Origin: Cadophora sp. MPI-SDFR-AT-0126
Taxonomy: Eukaryota > Ascomycota > Leotiomycetes > Helotiales > Ploettnerulaceae
Direction of reading: 5' to 3'
NCBI GenBank assembly: GCA_020747065.1
Contig: JAGMVK010000008.1
Coordinates: 1,116,001-1,180,000, forward strand
DNA: 64,000 nucleotides
The notes under the pieces are model-generated. The model saw nothing but the letters and a program-made list of their open reading frames with translations, was not told the DNA's origin and ran no database searches. Positions within the stretch are counted from its first letter, which is position 1. Every line of letters starts with the position of its first letter. Below are positions 1 through 9,877 of this stretch, piece after piece. The translations under genes and the position numbers were made by a program.

Positions 1-3
1 TAG

Positions 4-240
4 CAAGGAAGAGGAGGATACTACTTTCCTGGGTCGAATGACAGCCTCGGTATCGGTGAGGACGGCACTTCTCAAAGCCCTTTGAAATTTCATCACTTTG
101 ACGATGACAATGAGTACGATGGGTATCAAGAAATACTCTGGAGATGCAGCTCTACAATTTCTCACGAACATCCGAAGCATGGCTCAAAGGAGCGAAGCAG
201 CCAAGTCAAGCGAATCTCTTGGAGCGACAAACAGACATGA
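4..240 (+). CDS. possible C-terminal exon fragment at window edge
   Basis: The first three bases read TAG, which could be the last bases of an intron acceptor. From base 4 a frame stays open for 78 codons to a TGA at 238-240. The translated text has ordinary composition, with Gly/Ser, acidic residues (an FDDDNEYDGY stretch) and a basic tail. I recognise no domain. It could be the last exon of a gene that lies mostly to the left of the window, or a chance open frame. Nothing inside the window can decide this. Confidence 0.2.
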   Translation, partial: QGRGGYYFPGSNDSLGIGEDGTSQSPLKFHHFDDDNEYDGYQEILWRCSSTISHEHPKHGSKERSSQVKRISWSDKQT

Positions 241-264
241 TCCGGGGAAGACAGTTGCCAAGGA

Positions 265-301
265 AAACTTGTGTCACCATGTCGACATGCAACAGAACTT
301 T
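265..301. repeat. direct repeat copy 1 (37 nt)
   Basis: The 37 bases beginning AAACTTGTGTCACC recur at 459-495 with 34 of 37 identical by eye. The differences are A/T, A/G and G/A. The centre of each copy holds TGTCGAC, which includes the palindrome GTCGAC. The start-to-start distance is 194 nt. Function unknown. Confidence 0.8.
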
Positions 302-458
302 TTTTTTCAGGAATAATTTGAAAAAATGCAGTTCTAACCTTTCTTTCACGAACTCCTGAATCATGACTCGCAAAACGAGGCAGTCAATGTGGACGAGTCA
401 GACGAGTGGCAACCGAGATGGACCAACGGACACGAACAAAGGCCACTCCCACTAAGAG

Positions 459-495
459 AAACTTGTGTCACCTTGTCGACGTGCAACAAAACTTT
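459..495. repeat. direct repeat copy 2 (37 nt)
   Basis: This is the second copy of the repeat at 265-301, in the same orientation. The sequences just outside both copies differ, so the repeated unit appears to be confined to about 37 nt. Confidence 0.8.
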
Positions 496-2023
496 GCTCC
501 TTTTCTTGCCGATGATGTGATGAGAGAATTAAGTGGAATTCACGTGTGCTTTACGTAGATGATCAGTCGACTAGAGAGTTAGCTGGATGGGTCAAAGCCG
601 CGGTGTCTTTAGTGTTGCCGAAAGGAGCTACGTGGATATCCGGAAGTGACTTCTTTCCGGGATGCTTGGACAATGATAGTAGGTTGTTTAATTTTATTGT
701 AAATCAGCTTGCAAGGCCCCTTGAGAATTGAGGTGGTCGTAGGCTTTGTGAGGGGCTTCTGTTTAGTTTGTCGACTTGGAATGGTCATTGAAGTTCGGCT
801 AATTCTCAGAGAATTTGACAGCCAATAGTGAGTAGGGGTGCTTGATCGTGATAACAAATTTAAAACCTCTCATGGAGAGCCTCCCTTACCAGTGACATTT
901 TTTCAAAGATACTTCGATCCCAGTGAATCCTAAAGACATTCAACTTACGCCACTGAATGAACATAAGATGGGAATGCATCAACTGAAAGTTCCAAGTCAA
1001 AGCTCAACTCCTTGGTACAGAAATAAAACAATCTGGACCCCGGAATTTCGTATCTCTTGAAAAGGATTCTCAAGAGCCACATCTATTTTTCAATAAACAA
1101 GGAAGAATCCGGTGAAAAGTGGCTAGTCTTACCACATCACCTCGAGGTCTCTGGTGGCATCGATAAAGCTTGGCAGCTGACTTGAACAGAGCTGACATGC
1201 GGGCTTTCTGCCATGCCGTACCGAAAAGATTCTTGATCCGGCTCTCATTGACAGAAGGGTGAGGGTAGAAAGGGACAACTCCACTGAAAGTTCTGCAGCT
1301 TGCCTTCGTGGCTCCACGATATACGATGAATAGCCTTTTGGTAAGTTGACCTCCATAATTGGAAAGCAACACCACTGCCCTTGCTGCGGGGAGCGGGAAA
1401 TCCAAGTAGCAATGTCAAATTCTGTGATTGAAATTCAAAACAAATAGAACCAAAATCAAATAAAAGAATTGTGGTTGGAAACCTTCGATATTCGAACCAT
1501 CGCCCAAGTGAAGTCAATCTTGAATGTTGACCCGCACTCCAGAACAAATGTGATCGAACAGATTATAGAGCCGCATCCCAATAGTGTCAAGAACCCCAAC
1601 ACTTTGTTGCACTTCGCACTGAACTATATTCGAAATGTGTACCGAGCACTGTTGTTTCAGGTAAAATAGGGTTGTTGATTGATGGCTGTGCTGTCTCGAG
1701 AAATTGGTAATTGAGAGGCGTATGTGTGCCGAAGAGTGTGGGGAAGGCTTAGTGATACACACAAAACAAAAGCTGGAATAAAAGTATGATTGATAAGAGA
1801 TGGACAAACCTCCTGGTCATGTCTCATTGGGAGAGTAGATGGCTGGAAATTTATGTCGATGCAACGGAAGTGGTGAGAGTTGCCCACTTGGGTACCCAGG
1901 TTGGTTGCACAGGTTTGTTTACCTCATGAGGTCTGACAGACTTGCCAATCTGCATCTCGACAGATGTCTATCGATGAGACTTTCCCCTGATGAAATCAGG
2001 GTGTTTATTATCATTAATATGTA

Positions 2024-3760
2024 TCACTTTATAACATTCTCTCTCAGCCCACTAGTCCTCAAACTGTGGACATGATTCCCTGCAAACGGAGCTGGAGGTT
2101 GTGGATGAGGCCCTCCATTCCCCGCCTTCTTGATCGAAGGCAGCCCCTTAGTCTCCACTCCCCCATTCTCCAACGCTCTTCTTACCGCCTCTCCTTGTCC
2201 TCCTCCAACACCACTATCATCGCTACCTCTTCGACTCCCAATCTCCATTCCTCGGCCTGTCAACAAGCCTCGTATCCCGCCTGCCTTCCGTGCAGGTAAG
2301 TCCGTACTTCCAGCACTACAGACATACAGGAGGTATTTGAGATTCGGCAATGTCTGTCTTATATCCATGACTTTGAGACCTTGGCCTTCAGCCAAGCATT
2401 CGATATTCTTGTTGAGGAGGAAGACACCATAATCGAAGCGAAATCGAACCGTGCCTTTCGTGTAGAGTGGGAAGGTACGTTGATTATCGGAGAGGGTGGA
2501 GATAAAGTCGTGTATTATGGAGCGTGATCCATACGGTGAGATTGGATACGGGAGAGGAATCGCGAGATAATACTGTAGCATATCGACCAATCGTGCTACA
2601 TATCCTAGAGCCGCAGAAACGATATCCTCGTCTACATCTTCAAAAGACGAGTTTGGAAGTGGCAGGCCGCAGATGGTAAAAAGAAGCGGCGTTGTGGTCG
2701 GTTCAATGGAAAATACGTTGAGCAGCTCTTCGCATATCCGTCGTCTCTGGCCATGGATTTCCGCAGTAGCTGTGGTAAGAAGTGACAGGCAATCCGATAG
2801 CTTGTCCTGAGCATTGTTAATGTCCTCCAATACCTTCGCCTGAACCTCGTGTCCCGACTCGATAGCATCGCTGCGAGACTTTATGGAAGCTTTGAGCTCT
2901 GCTCGACGCCTTAATGAGCTTTTGAGGAGCTTCCTCTCGACTGCCACATATCGAGATGCCAAGGCAAGCTCCTCCTCTGCTTGCGGGGCATCATCCTTGG
3001 GCTCTGAATACAATATGGCGTTGATTTGCGAAGTCAATTCTTCCCGTGTAGTCAGAGCGTCTTGTATGGATTCATCGAGGTTCGAGAGGCGCATGAGCGC
3101 GCTGAAGGAGGAGGTAAGTAGAGACTGGGCAGCTTTGGGTTTCGGAGGCTTCGAAGCTATGTCGATAGTGTATATCCCGTCCACGAGATGGAACAATATG
3201 CAATTGGGCGGGAACGGGTGGTTTTTCAATGTCGCGATGAATTGCAGGGACTGTAAATTGACCTCCTCTTCAATTAGAATCGTGAAATCCTTCCTCTTCA
3301 CCCAGACCTTGACCGTCAACGTATCCAACCTTGTAGTAGCCGGCCCATATGAAGACAGATCGAAGAATCTGAAGGTAGGATTCATAGCCTTCTCCACCAC
3401 CTCGCTGATGTATATGGGGTCCTCCTGTCCTTTGCAGTGTAACGTAAAGAATGTATCGGCCATTCGACTATCGATCACATCCTCGAGCTTCTTCTGGCGG
3501 AAGTCGGGCGTCGCACCCACCCAGTTTGAGCTTCTCCTCCTCAGCTTCGGCGGCCTCAAGTCTCCTGATGAATGCGCGTGATGAAGCATCCCACCGGCTC
3601 GCAGAGCTTCGAGCTTCTGAGGGGTCTTGTTGAGCTCTCCATCGTCAATTGTCCGTCCGCGCGGTCGCGAGAGTGTGAGGTTCCGCACATAAATGCCCTG
3701 TAGATGCCGCAACTTTCTATTCTGGGGCAGGAGCAACGGCCTTGACGCTTCGGACGCCAT
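2024..3760 (-). CDS. VPS38: UVRAG/Vps38-like PI3-kinase complex subunit
   Basis: This 578-aa single-exon protein resembles the fungal UV-radiation-resistance-associated (UVRAG/Vps38/Atg14-domain) family. Members join Vps34, Vps15 and Atg6 in PI3-kinase complex II, which makes PI3P on endosomes for vacuolar sorting and autophagy. The N-terminus carries the RHLQGIYVRNLTL-type opening of the family. Residues about 95-200 look like a C2-type beta-rich region (FTLHCKGQEDPIYISEV, then LTVKVWVKR). A helical, probably coiled-coil block follows at about 260-340, rich in ELTSQI, RRRAELKAS and QAKVLED. The Atg14/BARA-like C-terminal part includes IPLPYPISPYGSRSII and RFRFDYGVFLLNKNIECL. The tail after about residue 495 is Gly/Ser-rich and probably disordered. 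The ATG at 3760 is the first in frame and matches the family start. Family assignment is from recalled similarity. Confidence 0.82.
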   Translation of the reverse strand: MASEASRPLLLPQNRKLRHLQGIYVRNLTLSRPRGRTIDDGELNKTPQKLEALRAGGMLHHAHSSGDLRPPKLRRRSSNWVGATPDFRQKKLEDVIDSRMADTFFTLHCKGQEDPIYISEVVEKAMNPTFRFFDLSSYGPATTRLDTLTVKVWVKRKDFTILIEEEVNLQSLQFIATLKNHPFPPNCILFHLVDGIYTIDIASKPPKPKAAQSLLTSSFSALMRLSNLDESIQDALTTREELTSQINAILYSEPKDDAPQAEEELALASRYVAVERKLLKSSLRRRAELKASIKSRSDAIESGHEVQAKVLEDINNAQDKLSDCLSLLTTATAEIHGQRRRICEELLNVFSIEPTTTPLLFTICGLPLPNSSFEDVDEDIVSAALGYVARLVDMLQYYLAIPLPYPISPYGSRSIIHDFISTLSDNQRTFPLYTKGTVRFRFDYGVFLLNKNIECLAEGQGLKVMDIRQTLPNLKYLLYVCSAGSTDLPARKAGGIRGLLTGRGMEIGSRRGSDDSGVGGGQGEAVRRALENGGVETKGLPSIKKAGNGGPHPQPPAPFAGNHVHSLRTSGLRENVIK

Positions 3761-4583
3761 GTTGTTATGATGGCATCGCGGTGGTGTTGTCTTCTTAGGA
3801 AATAATTACGTAGCTCATCCCGAGTGGAACCATCAAGTAGCCTCGCGCGCCTTGGCGACCATGGGCCCCTGGTATACCGGATGGGTTTCTACAATTGTCA
3901 ATGGCATGCATTCATTATTTTTTTCGGGCTCTGATAATATGAAGGTATTGTAATTTATTCATCTCAAGACTGATAAGAAATTCTGGGCGGTGACCATGCT
4001 CGACCAAATTTGAGTGACTTCCGGTCGAATTTTAGAGACGCGAGCCCTGGAATACAGCGATCCGCTAGCATGGGTATCACTGGAAATGATAAGCGAGTGC
4101 TAAGTAAACATGCCGGATCACCACTCCTTCATGAATTTCAGCGTTCTCTAACTCTGTACTCGTAGCGACAACGCCTCTGAAGAATCCATGAAATGCGTTC
4201 AGACCAGAGAGAATTATCCCGAGAGTAGTCCAACGGTCGGTAAGACGATGTGTACGTATTGTCCTGCAGTTCAGCATGTACCCTGTCATAACAAATAAAT
4301 CCTGGCCCAAAGAAAACTTGATTGCACGTCTGACCCTCCGTCTTCGAAACGCCCGAAGACCAAGGTAGGTTGTTCTTGGATTGTGGGCCATTCCGAGAGG
4401 CCGAAGAGGATCAGATAGCAGGTCTGCGAAGCTCATTTCCGGGTCTAATTTATCATAGATGTCGAGCTCGTTGCAGTGGATGCATTGAGATATCCATGGC
4501 GCTAATGGATGGGCTCCGTGATCAACACCTTGGTATGGTAGCTCAAATGAGTATTGATTTAACCTACGGAGCTGTCAGAATAA
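3761..4583. other. intergenic, one unrecognised 119-codon frame
   Basis: This stretch lies upstream of the UVRAG-like gene and downstream of the Zn2Cys6 regulator. A minus-strand frame at 4077-4436 (119 codons) is basic near its N-terminus (RAFRRRRVRRAIKF). I recognise no domain in it, and it has no convincing splice link to its neighbours. It may be a chance frame or an old remnant. Confidence 0.4.
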
Positions 4584-4693
4584 CTAGTCATGTAATGGAT
4601 GATTCGTGCTGTTTGACTTCTTACCCAAATCTTCATTCTGCTCGACTTCTAGCACTGTATCCAAAGTTTGAGGATCTGTTGGCAATAGCCACT

Positions 4694-7089
4694 TCAACCA
4701 TTTGTCGTTTTGTGAACACATCTGGAAGCTATGGGCCTTGTGCTCTGATCAAATTGCTCAAGTGAACGAGGAGCTGAATCCGGAGGCAGGCTGGTCCAAT
4801 CCAGCGTATCAAAGTCAATATTTGGTTCAAGAGTTTGAAATGATCCCTCAAATCCAGCAAACACCCCAGAACCAGTCGACACATCTCCAACAGACCATAA
4901 AGGATCACTTTCTTGTGTTTCGGCAAAGGCTGTCTGCTCCTTCTCAAAGGTTTTGGCCGCTGAAGGAGTCATGTCCGGAGTAGGTATCTTATGCTTCCGA
5001 AGCACCTTCTCCATCGAATCCAAGAGCATAGCAGCAGTACTGCACTGTTCACGGGCTTCTCCTAGAATTCTAAAGGGGTTCCAGGAGTCTGAGTACGCTT
5101 CTTGGGTATTCTGTCTATCTGTGGTTGACCTGAGGGACTTTTCAAGCGACAGCACAAGTCCTGCCATGGCGACTCCGTACAACATTGGCGAAAATTTCAG
5201 TCGCATGAGAACGAATGGCAGAGCTGCTTTCTCTAGTTGTAGTTCGTTTTCCACGATAAGACGAGCTGAATCGAGGCAGCAACGGTATGAGTACAAGTAA
5301 GAGGGCTGATTGGAGCCTGAGCTAAGCCAAGGGAGGTGAAGCTTACATCTCTGGGTTTGGATGAGAGCTAGTCAGAGGATCAGTATGACAATAAGTTTCG
5401 TGAAGGTCTTGGAGAACAGGGATCGAATACGCAAGATTCGAAATACAGGTATAGTTAATGCATCATGTAGTATGCTATCGTCGGATGAAACGTACAATTG
5501 AGCATATACCGCTGAATGGTAATGCTTGGAGCCTTGTTAATATCGGGGTCGACAAAATCGGATCCTCCTTCTCTGTCCAGTCGAAAAAGTGTCGGAATCT
5601 GTTCGACGAAAGCTTGCAGCTTAGCATCGTTGCTCATTGCATCGGTGTAACGCTTCGCGTCGTCGCTCAGATCGAGGAACGGCGTGCGATCTGTGAAATT
5701 CCGGCACAATTCTGCGAGCCGAATCCGTTCAAGAAAATGCGACATGGTTGTAGGTGTGGACTTTGTCTTTTCTGGGGTTCGCATGCCATCAAAAAGGTCT
5801 TCGTCATTGGCGTTTCGTGGCTTGCTGACGGCCATTTGAGACGGATCTATCGAGTAGACATCTTTCATTGGACCTGGAAATCGAGAGAGCATCCTTCGTC
5901 AATGTCAGCTCATTTCAGAGGTTGGCAGATGTCAGAAGATTCACCAGTCTGTTGCTACGAGGTACCACCACACTCGTCGTCCGATTTCAGCCTTGACTGT
6001 GTCCGTTCGCACTGGCTCTAAAGTTTCAGATATGCTCGGCTCGTCAGTCCGATGAAGGTTCAATTCTCGAGCCATCATGACAGCTGAGGAGTGTAAGAAC
6101 CTGAATCTCTGTGCCAGACCTTCGAGGTTGCACACCAGAAAAGAAGAAATGATCGTTGACTGGACGATCTCCAGTGATGGACACGTGTTACGGTAACAAT
6201 AGTCAAGAACATCTTCTGTTGTCTTGATCCAGAAAGGTATTTGTCTATTGGCTTCTGAAGTGGTTGGGAAAATAGATTCATTGCAGTCAATGGCGGTCCA
6301 TGAGTAAGTGGTGCTAGCAATTATGCTTGACAGCAAAGCGACCTGACTGGGGTCTGGATGCCGATGTTGTTCCACATTCGTGTAGAGTTCATTCATGACA
6401 TTCCAGAGTGATGGGATATGTATGACATGGTGAAAGTAAGCCACGCCACTGATGTACTTGTCCAGCGGAACTTTCGTTTCTTCGTACTGTGGAAGCCAAA
6501 CACATCTGGTAAAGCTGTTGGCTGAATCTTGCCCCATGCCGGACGAAACATATTTTGGCATGTTGGGAATTTGCTGAATGGGGCAGATCATGAAGACGAT
6601 CACATCCGGGGATAGCGAGTCCTATCGGTTCAGCATTACTCACACGTGTTTGATATCTAAGTGATGAGGAACTTTTTGCATTACAGAAAAGCTTTCGCCC
6701 ATAGACACTTTCTCGAGTCGAGCGATATCCGCAGCCAAGGGATGCGATTCGGCGCGACTTGGTGTCGGCGACGGTAAAATTCGATCAGTCACATCATGAA
6801 CAGACCCCTGGCTCCGAATGATCTCCTCCAACCTCTCCACACGTTGGACAATTTCCAGATTAGAAACCTCAGAAGTAGTTTGACATGTGTGGGCTGGGGA
6901 GCTGGATGTCGAAACCTGAGAGGGCGGTCGCAGCTGGCATGAGATACCGCGCTCAACACAGTTCGAGCACGGAAATTCTCTCGTGCATCTTAACTTCCTG
7001 GAACGGCAGAATGCACAAGATACAGGCCGCTTCTCGGTTACACCAGCTCCAAGATTGGGACGTTCCCTCGGATGGCGATTGCGTCGCAT
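4694..7089 (-). CDS. Zn2Cys6 fungal-specific transcription factor
   Basis: Five exons (7089-6646, 6621-5945, 5893-5496, 5407-5347, 5321-4694) join in frame into 735 aa. The N-terminus is a binuclear zinc cluster with Cys25, 28, 35, 41, 44 and 51 (spacing CX2CX6CX5CX2CX6C) followed by a Ser/Thr-rich linker. A fungal-specific TF domain occupies the middle, with the hallmark GRRVWWYLVATDWM spanning the exon 2/3 junction. The product should be a nuclear DNA-binding regulator recognising CGG half-sites. It is divergent from a broken MFS transporter gene about 510 bp away, and the shared promoter holds two identical TCCGCGGGA sites. A further open frame runs on to 4584 and could be an alternative terminal exon, so the 3' end is the least certain part. 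Target pathway unknown. Confidence 0.9.
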
Positions 7090-7161
7090 GTTATTGCAAA
7101 AACAGGCTCATTCGGCTCTTCTGGTAGGCTAGAAGCACTTTGTATAAGATTCCGTGCGATA

Positions 7162-7243
7162 TCCGCGGGATTCTGGGAGGATGGACGGCGTGAGAATGTT
7201 TGAAGGGGAGACAGACATAGAAGGCCAACCACTCTCCGCGGGA
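7162..7243. promoter_or_regulatory. paired CCGCGG sites in divergent promoter
   Basis: The 9-mer TCCGCGGGA occurs at 7162-7170 and again, identically, at 7235-7243. Each copy contains CCGCGG, which is two Zn2Cys6 CGG half-sites placed back to back. A third CGCGGA lies at about 7248-7253. The pair sits 70-155 bp upstream of the regulator's ATG (7089) and about 360-440 bp upstream of the transporter's ATG (7601). Autoregulation or co-regulation of the pair is an inference. Confidence 0.45.
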
Positions 7244-7600
7244 AATACGCGGACTTGAATTGATCACTTTCCAAGCGAGCCAATTATAATCCAAGACTCC
7301 GAAGTCAATAGTCCCAGAGTTCAACAACGAGTTGGCCGGACACTCTGGCACTTAAGGACTTACGGCGTTCCTAGGCTGACAAGACTCTCTCGACTAAGAC
7401 CATTACATGGGCAATAGATATGCCCAGAGTCGCGGCTTAAGAGGCTCATCTCGGGATTGCGAAAGCCCTAGGAGAGCATGCAATAAGTACAAAGCTGAGC
7501 ACACTTCTGATCATGATGTACTAGCATGTTCACCTCTCTTCAGCCAGCCCAATTTTTCACTTCACGATAGCTCAAACCTCTAGTTCTCTTCCCACCCACC

Positions 7601-9877
7601 ATGAAACCTGAAGCAAAAGACGAAATAGCCTCCCCGGCAAGTCTTTCCATGACTTCTCATCAAACTCAACGAGATGCTGGGATTACGGAATCCAAGACTC
7701 CAAATTCTTCAAACTTTCATGGAGGTGACATCGAGTATGGTGTCTCACTGCCCTCTCCCAAAACTGTCAAAGATGCCAACATCGTGGGGACCACTCGATT
7801 CCCAAAACCCGCTGAACTGTAGGTGCTGCCTTCTTTCGTCAAGATGTGCTTGAAACATTTGTTATCCTCTTCTCAAACGTCCCGAACAAGTATAAAAGCC
7901 AATCACCCCGTAACATAGGGCCAATCTCAAAGAAAGTGATCAACATCACCATTTTATCTCTCATAGCCTTCCTCTCATTCGTAATCCTATCCCAATACAC
8001 CAATACTGTCATGTTGAACTCCACACTGACGACCCGACAGGCCACTAACATCAACCATGGTCGCCTCTAGCACACAATCCGTAATGACCACCTTCTCCTC
8101 CACATCCAGCACCCTCGCCTCCTTCATAACACCTCCTACCTCCTCGGTCACGCATTCGGTCCTCTTGTTTTCGCTCCACTCTCCCAGATCCACGGCCGTC
8201 TCCCCATCTACCACATCTGCAACGTGGTTTTCCTAATCTTCAACATCGCCTGTGCCGTCGCCTCAAATCTCAGTGCGTTGATTATGTTCAGGCAGACTGT
8301 TTGCGGGGATTGCGGGGTCGTGTCCGGTGACGATTGGAGCGGGGAGTATTGCGGATATTGTGGGTAGGGAGGAGCGGGGTGGTGCGATGGCGGCGTGGAT
8401 GTTGGGGCCGTTGTTTGGCCGTGTATGGGTCCTTTGGGTGAGTATTCCCGCTCTGTATTGATCTTGAGCGGGCAGAAAAAGACTTTGTTTTGCTGACGAG
8501 ATGTGAAGCTGGTGGATATTTAGCCGAAGAAACATCGTGGAGATGGACGTTTTGGGTGTCTGCTATTGCTGTAAGTCTCGCCAATTGTCTTTTCTGATGT
8601 TCTCTCTGTTCTTGAATTCAAATTAACGGCTAAAAGGGCGGTGTCCCAACCATCCTTACTTTCCTCATGTCTGAATCCTACCCTCCAGTCACTCTCGCCA
8701 AGAAGACCACATACCTCATCAAAACAACCAGTAACCCCAACCTCAAATCCTCTCCCCAAAGTCTTCTTCCTTCATCAGCACTTCTCAAACGCGCAATCCT
8801 ACACCCCCTTAAACTACTCTTCTTCTCCCCAATAGCCTTCCTCTTCTCTCTGTACACCGCCATAGTCTACTCTACCTGTATTTCTGCTTCACGATGTTTC
8901 CCACGATTTTCGAGGCCCATTATGGATTTTTGCAGGGAACGGCTAGATTAGTATATTTAGGGATTAGGGTTGATTCGTTTGTGGGGTTGCGGTGGGAGGG
9001 TTGATGTCTGATAGGGTTGTGGCGATGTTAGTGAAGAGGTATGGAGGGGAGCCGAGGCCGGAGTATAGGTGAGTATCAGGCTTCTTTTCCAGTCTGACAA
9101 TTTTTAGTGGTGGTGAATGTTCCTATTTCTCAGATATGGTTCTCATCCTTTTGGGTAGTTTCATCGTTACTAGGAAAGGCAGTACTGACTCCAGAGTCTT
9201 CCCCTAGGCTTCCAACAATGATGCTGGGAGGATTCGTGGTTCTAATGGATTTGTTCATGTATGGCGTGATTACCATTCGCCCTCTCCTGTTCTTTGAATA
9301 TCGATATGGTCAACTCCGGGCATGGATGAAGGGAAGTTGGTAACGCGATGTTGCGAAGTTTTCGCAATAGCAAAAGAGAACCATAGCTAATCTTTACAAA
9401 GTGGACAGCAGAAGCAAAAACACACTGGATCCTCCCCATAATCGCTACAGCTCTCCTTAGCGTCGGAATGATCATCACCTACGTGAGCCTCTCCCCCATT
9501 CCTTCCCCTCCTTTCCCTAAATCTCCACCCCTTAGCTTACCTCCCATCCCCACCCACAGCTCGCCTCCTCAACCTACCTCATAGATGCCTACACCTCGCA
9601 CGCCGCATCCGTAACGGCCGCGAGCACCTTCTTCCGCTTCTTGCTCGGCCCGCTGCTCCCTCACGCGGGAAGCAGCATGTATGCTGCTCTGGCAGTTGGG
9701 TGGGGGACGTCGGTGCTGGCTTTCATTTCGGTGGCGTTGTTGCCGTTGCCGTTTGTGTTTTATGGGTTTGGGGAGGGAGGAGAGGGGGGGGGGGGTGGCA
9801 GGAGGTTGTTGTGGTGGTTGTTGAGGATGAGAGAGGGGTTGGATTGTCTGTATGGAGAGGCAGTGATGTTTGTGTAG
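7601..9877 (+). pseudogene. MFS drug:H+ antiporter (DHA1-like), multiply frameshifted
   Basis: A full-length DHA1-type major facilitator can be followed from a hydrophilic N-terminus through NPLNW, AFGPLVFAPLSQIHGR (motif A region), RLFAGIAGSCPVTIGAGSIAD, a GPLAGGYLAEETSWRWTFWVSAIAGG-like segment (motif C region, split by introns), a hydrophilic central loop, and YLYFCFTMFPTIF. It continues to the last helices, with a stop at 9875-9877. The frame is lost near 7787, 8040, 8133, 8290, 8422, 8872 and 8991, mostly by what looks like one missing base. Between these points the family pattern is well kept, and introns still have good borders (for example a GTGAGT donor at 8438 and GTAAGT at 8571). 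None of the breaks is at a long homopolymer, although a run of 12 G lies at 9784-9795 in the last exon. No other gene in the window needs such repair, which favours recent inactivation over assembly error. The indel near 8040 could instead reflect a misjudged intron border. Confidence 0.8.

Larger units (their letters stand above)
241..2023. other. gene-poor stretch, no supported gene
   Basis: Several overlapping frames of 60-111 codons exist here, including minus-strand frames around 1070-1550. None resembles a family I know and none chains into a convincing splice model. One minus-strand frame ends near 1132 beside a GTAAG donor-like site, so a small degenerate gene cannot be excluded. The only clear structure is the direct repeat at 265-301 and 459-495. 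Confidence 0.5.

Noticed and set aside
2883..3581. 232-codon plus-strand frame
   Set aside because: It is the antisense shadow of the UVRAG-like coding sequence and has no family resemblance.
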